18,880 bases of DNA, from assembly GCA_031288575.1 (NCBI GenBank), contig JAITRD010000038.1, positions 1 through 18,880 of the forward strand, given 5' to 3'. The translations under genes and the position numbers were made by a program. Numbering within the stretch: position 1 is the stretch's first letter; each line of letters starts with the position of its first letter. Source of the stretch: Treponema sp. (lineage in GTDB: Bacteria; Spirochaetota; Spirochaetia; Treponematales; Breznakiellaceae). This document shows positions 15,238 through 18,880 of the stretch, piece by piece. The notes beneath the pieces were generated by a model. The model was not told the origin of the DNA and made no database searches. It saw nothing but the letters and a program-made list of their open reading frames with translations.

Positions 15238-16517
15238 AAGCCGCCCTCCATGTTCCCCGCCGCCCCGGCTTGTATGTAAGCAAGGAACAGCGGTTCCCCC
15301 TCTTTTGCCTGCTCTGGATTACCTATTTCACCGCGAACCTGGGGCGGCTGAGTTATGTTACGGTTATGATCGAAATAATCAACCGGGAAGGGTTTTCCGC
15401 GGCGGCGGCGGGGCTGGTGGGGACCGGTTTTTTTGTCTGCTACGGCGCGGGCCAGATTGTCTCGGGATATATCGGCGACCGCCTGCCCCCGCTGGAAGTG
15501 GTTTTTATGGGGCTTTTCTGTACCGCCCTGGCGAATCTGGCTATGGGTTTTTCCCAAACCGGCGCCCAGATGCTGGTAATCTGGTGCCTTAACGGCCTTG
15601 TCCAGTCGGTTCTCTGGCCTCCCATATTGCGGATAATTGTCGAATATTTTCCAAACCCCGCCCGGGAAAAGGTCTGCGTCCATATCTCCACCACCTATCC
15701 CCTGGCCACCCTGTTTTCCTACGGGGCCTGCGCCGGGATACTCCTCCTGTTACCCTGGCAGGGGGTCTTTTTTATTTGCGCCGCCTTCCTCTTCGGGGTA
15801 TCCTTTCTCTGGCGTTTCGCCTTTGGAAAAATCCAGCGCTTCCGCGCCGCCCCCGCCGGGAAGGGGGAAAGCTGCCGGGAGCCGGAGCAGCCCCGGGAAA
15901 CCGGGGCCGGCAAAGGGCCCGGCGGGAAAAACCTGCCCTGGGCGGTTCTTGCCCTCCTCTGCGGCGCCCTCGTCGTCCAGGGCGCCCTGCGGGACGGCCT
16001 GATGACCTGGATCCCCGTCTATACGGCCCGGGCCTTTTCCCTGCAAACGAGTTTGGCCATTCTGTCCGCGGGGGTGCTTCCCCTGATTAACCTCCTGGGG
16101 ATCTATGCCTGCCAGTTTCTGTTTCGCCGCATCAGGGATGAAGTCCGTACCTCCTTCTGCCTTTTCTGCGTATCCCTGCTGGCGGTCCTGGCCTTAAAAT
16201 GCTTCGGGGCCCTCCACCTTTCCGTGTCCCTTTCCGCCTTTGCCCTGATCACCGCCTGCATGATGGGGGTTAACCTGATGCTGGTAAGTTTTGTCCCCGC
16301 CCATTTTTCCCGCCTGGGGATGGTTTCATTCCTTTCCGGGCTGGCCAATTCGATGGTTTATATTGGAAGCAGCCTTTCCACCTATACCATCGGGCTGCTG
16401 GCGGACAGCTTTGGCTGGGACACGCTTTTTCTGATCCTTGGGGCCCTGGCCCTGGCAAGCTCCCTGCTCTGCCTCCTGGCGGCCCCGGGATGGTCACGCT
16501 TTGTCCGCAAAATATAA
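15234..16517 (+). CDS. MFS transporter, organophosphate:phosphate antiporter-like (GlpT/UhpC type)
   Basis: A 427-residue membrane protein with about twelve hydrophobic segments. The N-terminal half shows the pattern of the organophosphate:inorganic phosphate antiporter family: NLGRLSY after the first span, GTGFFVCYGAGQIVSGYIGDR around the second and third, and REKVCVHISTTYPL in the region of the fourth and fifth. A charged cytoplasmic loop rich in Gly, Glu and Arg (about residues 204-235) separates the halves. Family members carry glycerol 3-phosphate or hexose phosphates, or sense them (UhpC). The ATG overlaps the deoR stop, so regulator and carrier are made together. Substrate specificity is not decidable by eye. 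Confidence 0.85.
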   Translation: MKAALHVPRRPGLYVSKEQRFPLFCLLWITYFTANLGRLSYVTVMIEIINREGFSAAAAGLVGTGFFVCYGAGQIVSGYIGDRLPPLEVVFMGLFCTALANLAMGFSQTGAQMLVIWCLNGLVQSVLWPPILRIIVEYFPNPAREKVCVHISTTYPLATLFSYGACAGILLLLPWQGVFFICAAFLFGVSFLWRFAFGKIQRFRAAPAGKGESCREPEQPRETGAGKGPGGKNLPWAVLALLCGALVVQGALRDGLMTWIPVYTARAFSLQTSLAILSAGVLPLINLLGIYACQFLFRRIRDEVRTSFCLFCVSLLAVLALKCFGALHLSVSLSAFALITACMMGVNLMLVSFVPAHFSRLGMVSFLSGLANSMVYIGSSLSTYTIGLLADSFGWDTLFLILGALALASSLLCLLAAPGWSRFVRKI

Positions 16518-16606
16518 AAGCCCCCCGCAGAGGGCCGGCCTTATTATTACATTTCAACAGGCGGTTAAAAAGGTAAACGCCGGAGCCGCAGGTCTTGACA
16601 AAATTG

Positions 16607-16697
16607 TTGACATAGGGCAATGTACGCAAATTAATCAGTAGATTTCTCTGATAAAAATTAAAAAAACACAATAAACGTTCCTGATCTTATTTATAAT
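16607..16697 (+). promoter_or_regulatory. Candidate promoter elements upstream of the dksA-like gene
   Basis: The A/T-rich 209-base gap before the dksA-like gene contains two TTGACA boxes (16595-16600 and 16607-16612). The second is followed at 17 bases by ATTAAT (16630-16635), a partial -10. A separate perfect TATAAT at 16692-16697 has no good -35. ATCAG/CTGAT arms at 16634-16652 could form a weak hairpin in the leader. One or more of these probably drives the gene; which one cannot be told from sequence. Confidence 0.4.
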
Positions 16698-16726
16698 TTC
16701 TAGGAGATGTAAAGGGGGGGACTGTT

Positions 16727-17083
16727 ATGGAGCAGGACTTTGTTGGACGAATGAATAAATCTCTGATTGATCTTAAATCAGAAATTGTCTCGAATTTGAT
16801 TGCCAGTAATGAGGACTTTAAGGAAATTGTAGAGGGGATGGATCCCAAGGATTTAGCGGATATCGCCTCCGATGATATAGATCGTAAAATGATTGAAGCC
16901 ATTGGATCCCAGGGCTTGAAACGCCTGAAACTTATCGACTCGGCTTTAACCCGGATACAGCAGGGCAAATACGGCCTCTGCGTAAAATGCGGCAAACGCA
17001 TTCCCCAGGACCGGCTTGAGGCGATTCCCTATGCCCTCATGTGCATCGAATGCAAAACCGCCGAGGAAAGAAGGAACCGCTAG
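16727..17083 (+). CDS. DksA/TraR-family zinc-finger regulator with intact DksA tip motif
   Basis: A 118-residue protein. The C-terminal zinc finger has Cys85 and Cys88 (CVKC) and Cys106 and Cys109 (CIEC), spaced as in DksA. The helical part carries DPKDLA at residues 39-44, matching the Asp-x-x-Asp-x-Ala coiled-coil tip by which E. coli DksA acts through the RNA polymerase secondary channel together with ppGpp. The first helix is about 30 residues shorter than in E. coli DksA. The ribosome binding site is unusual: AAAGGGGGGG at 16711-16720, six bases before the ATG; a normal AGGAG at 16702-16706 is too far away. The 5' half is noticeably richer in A/T than neighbouring genes. It appears monocistronic. 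Confidence 0.9.
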   Translation: MEQDFVGRMNKSLIDLKSEIVSNLIASNEDFKEIVEGMDPKDLADIASDDIDRKMIEAIGSQGLKRLKLIDSALTRIQQGKYGLCVKCGKRIPQDRLEAIPYALMCIECKTAEERRNR

Positions 17084-17084
17084 G

Positions 17085-17122
17085 GGCCTGTTGCGCTTCG
17101 CGTATAAAACCGCGGCCTTTTT
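17085..17122 (+). terminator. Probable intrinsic terminator of the dksA-like gene
   Basis: GGCC (17085-17088) pairs with GGCC (17114-17117), with additional GCG/CGC pairing inside, followed at once by TTTTT (17118-17122). It begins two bases after the stop codon and precedes the stop of the convergent gene at 17126. The stem is interrupted, so confidence is moderate. Confidence 0.5.
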
Positions 17123-17125
17123 GCT

Positions 17126-17992
17126 TTAAAGGGGTTCGGGAGTCCAAACCGGTTTTTGCGCTTTTTTCCCTTCAAACAGGACTGCGTGGGTGTATCCCGC
17201 GGCCAGCAGGGTTTCCCGGGCAAGCCCGTAATGGCCGTCGAGGTCCTCAAAACGGTGGGCGTCGGAGGTGATGATGATCGGGACCCGCTTTTTCCTAAAA
17301 AGCCGCAGTATGGGGAGGGAAGGGTAGGTCTCCTTGAGGGCGCCCCGGTTGATTCCGCCGGTATTAATCTCCGCGACGGTTCCTGATTGGGCGAGAAGGG
17401 AAGCGGCGGCTTCTGTCCGCCGCCGGTAAGCCCCGCTTTCCGGGGAAAACCACCGGTCTTCCCGGTTGTTTTTTTTGATTAAATCCGCGTGCCCCAGGAT
17501 ATCAAAGCCCCCGGCCCGGATCATGGCCTCCACCGTACTCCAGTAGTGATCCGCCAGGGCTTCTCCGTCTCCCCCGAATCCTTCCTGAATCCCCGCGGCG
17601 AATTCCTCCGGGGAACCGTCAACCGTAAAGGGCGCTCCCCGGGGGGGGATCGCGTAATGCACCGAAGCGATGATATAGTCCAGCCCCAGGTCCTGAAAAT
17701 CCCGGTCCGCGGGTCCCATAAGGCCCGGTATATAGTCAGCCTCCAGGCCCAGGTATACCCTAAGCCGGCCTTCCCAGCGGCGGCGGGCCGCCCGGACCGT
17801 TTTTAGGTAAAGCTCAAGGCGGTCTTCCCGGAGATGCCACTCCGAAAAAAAGCCGGTCTTTTTTGTTATCGGAGCGTGGGAGCTAAAACCGATTGAATCA
17901 AGGCCCTTTTCCCAGGCCTTTAAACAGAGGGTTTCGACATCATCCCTGCCGTCGCAGAAAAGGCTGTGGGTATGGAGGGAGGAGAGGCGCAT
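17126..17992 (-). CDS. Histidinol-phosphatase, PHP (HisJ/HisK) family
   Basis: A 288-residue metal-dependent phosphatase of the PHP superfamily, predicted to dephosphorylate histidinol phosphate in histidine synthesis. The metal-site motifs are in order: HTHSLFCDG (His7, His9, Asp14), SSHAP (His39), GLEADYI (Glu84), SVHY (His112), GHADLI (His168) and SDAHR (Asp244, His246). The length fits the HisJ type. The ATG follows the stop of the upstream kinase gene by one base, so it is probably translated from the same transcript. No other histidine biosynthesis gene is in view, so other phosphate-ester substrates remain possible. Its stop faces the dksA-like gene across 42 bases. Confidence 0.88.
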   Translation of the reverse strand: MRLSSLHTHSLFCDGRDDVETLCLKAWEKGLDSIGFSSHAPITKKTGFFSEWHLREDRLELYLKTVRAARRRWEGRLRVYLGLEADYIPGLMGPADRDFQDLGLDYIIASVHYAIPPRGAPFTVDGSPEEFAAGIQEGFGGDGEALADHYWSTVEAMIRAGGFDILGHADLIKKNNREDRWFSPESGAYRRRTEAAASLLAQSGTVAEINTGGINRGALKETYPSLPILRLFRKKRVPIIITSDAHRFEDLDGHYGLARETLLAAGYTHAVLFEGKKAQKPVWTPEPL

Positions 17993-17993
17993 T

Positions 17994-18880
17994 TTACGGC
18001 TCCTTAAGGAACAGGGCTGTTTCCGCCTTAAAGCGCTTGAAGGCTTCCGACAAAAAGGGCAGGGCCGCGTTCATTTCCTGTTTATCCCCCCTTTTGACGG
18101 CCCCTTCCAGCCGGGCCGCGGCCTTTCCCAGTTCTTTGCCCGACAGGGTTAAAGCGCCGCCCCGGATGGTATGGATATTCCGCCGGGCCGTTTCCCAGTC
18201 CTCCCGGGTCAAAATTTCCGGCAGATTCCCTAATCGTTTTCCGGTTTGGTCAAGAAAATGGGCTAACAGGGGTTTAAGGATATCCCGCTTATCCATAAAG
18301 GCGTCCAAAACCTCCTCCTCGCTAAACACCTCCCTTTGGGGAACCGGTTCAGGAGCGCCGGAGGAAAGGGCTCCGGGAACTTCCGCCGCAACGGGGGAAA
18401 CCTCCCGGATTGCCGGGGCCCACTTGCAAAGCATCTCCGCAATGTCCGCCCGCTTAAAGGGTTTTATAAGGATATCATTAAAACCCGCTTTTTTACAACG
18501 TTCCTGTTCATCCTGAAAGGCGCTGGCGGTTATCGCGACGATAGGCCCCGTAAATTTTCGTTCCCGCAGGATGCGGGCGGTTTCGTAACCGTTCAGCCGG
18601 GGCATTTGGATGTCCATAAACACGAAAGAAATTCCCTGGCCCGCCGCTTTTTCCAGGGCCTCCAGGCCGTTATCGGCGAAAATAACCCGGTATCCCAGCT
18701 TATGTAAAATGAGGGCAAAAAGCTGCTGATTGACGGGATCGTCCTCTACGATCATTACCGGGACCTTATCCGCCCCTTCCCCTCCCGCAAGCGGGGGATG
18801 GCCGGCGGCTTCCTTCCGGAACAATGCCGGCTCCGGCCGGAGAGGCTCCGAAGGGGGGAACCCGGGGAGGAAACCTTCCT
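17994..18880 (-). CDS. Receiver-Hpt C-terminal part of a probable hybrid sensor kinase (5' end outside window)
   Basis: The frame is open from the right edge of the window to the stop at 17994. Reading on the minus strand there is a Pro/Gly/Glu-rich linker, then a receiver domain with VEDDPVNQQ (acidic pocket), phosphoacceptor Asp in FVFMDIQMP (codon at about 18614-18612), Thr in VAITASA and Lys in LIKPF. After a second Pro-rich linker comes an Hpt domain with the phospho-His in NIHTIRGGAL (codon at about 18173-18171). A TTG at 18824 could be used as a start, but it lies inside the linker and has no good ribosome binding site, so an upstream kinase core is likely. It would relay phosphate to a separate response regulator. 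The signal and target are unknown. Confidence 0.82.
   Translation of the reverse strand, partial: EGFLPGFPPSEPLRPEPALFRKEAAGHPPLAGGEGADKVPVMIVEDDPVNQQLFALILHKLGYRVIFADNGLEALEKAAGQGISFVFMDIQMPRLNGYETARILRERKFTGPIVAITASAFQDEQERCKKAGFNDILIKPFKRADIAEMLCKWAPAIREVSPVAAEVPGALSSGAPEPVPQREVFSEEEVLDAFMDKRDILKPLLAHFLDQTGKRLGNLPEILTREDWETARRNIHTIRGGALTLSGKELGKAAARLEGAVKRGDKQEMNAALPFLSEAFKRFKAETALFLKEP

Noticed and set aside
16518..16545. Possible terminator after the MFS gene
   Set aside because: Only a four-base GCCC/GGGC stem with an eight-base loop can be drawn and the following tract is TTATTATT, so support is too weak for a feature.

Overview
The window most resembles a host-associated spirochaete, probably a Treponema of the termite-gut type. 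This is an inference from the gene content: many MalFG/UgpAE-type sugar ABC importers with lipoprotein binding proteins, short intergenic gaps, a DksA-like protein, a PHP-type histidinol phosphatase and hybrid two-component kinases. Genes are densely packed in short operons on both strands. I recognise no rRNA, tRNA, CRISPR array, insertion sequence or phage gene.

Layout. (1) 1-3388, plus strand: the 3' end of a GH4 glycosidase, then a binding lipoprotein and two permeases, forming a sugar uptake operon. (2) 3418-4961, minus strand: a GTG-started GntR/UTRA repressor gene followed by a decayed URO-D-like gene. (3) 5112-7893, plus strand: an AgaS-type SIS isomerase/deaminase, a PfkB sugar kinase and a HAD phosphatase, divergent from the repressor. 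Near-identical palindromes overlap both the repressor promoter and the agaS promoter. (4) 7920-10099, minus strand: a class II (tagatose) bisphosphate aldolase and its GatZ/KbaZ partner, overlapping by one base. (5) 10100-10417: a divergent promoter region and a wrecked flavodoxin gene. (6) 10418-14321, minus strand: a second ABC importer operon (lipoprotein, hairpin, two permeases) ending in a PhnP-like metallo-beta-lactamase-fold hydrolase. (7) 14452-16517, plus strand: a DeoR regulator overlapping an organophosphate-type MFS transporter, divergent from operon 6. (8) 16727-17083, plus strand: a DksA-like zinc-finger protein. (9) 17126-18880, minus strand: a histidinol phosphatase one base downstream of the receiver-Hpt end of a sensor kinase that runs off the window.

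How the genes fit together. Regions 1-4 read as one catabolic locus. Glycosides are imported and hydrolysed, a galactosamine- or ketohexose-phosphate intermediate is isomerised or deaminated by the AgaS-like enzyme, phosphorylated by PfkB to tagatose 1,6-bisphosphate, and split by GatY-GatZ into triose phosphates, under GntR control. The substrate is not settled: no sugar-6-kinase and no N-acetyl-sugar-6-phosphate deacetylase is visible. Regions 6-7 form a second locus that pairs an ABC importer with a phosphodiesterase-like hydrolase, a DeoR sensor and an organophosphate:phosphate-type carrier, suggesting use of a phosphorylated or phosphodiester-linked carbohydrate.

I see no clearly new defence or mobile system. 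The most unusual items are the two gene wrecks, the paired GntR operators, the PhnP-like protein inside a sugar ABC operon, and the GatZ start that lacks a ribosome binding site.
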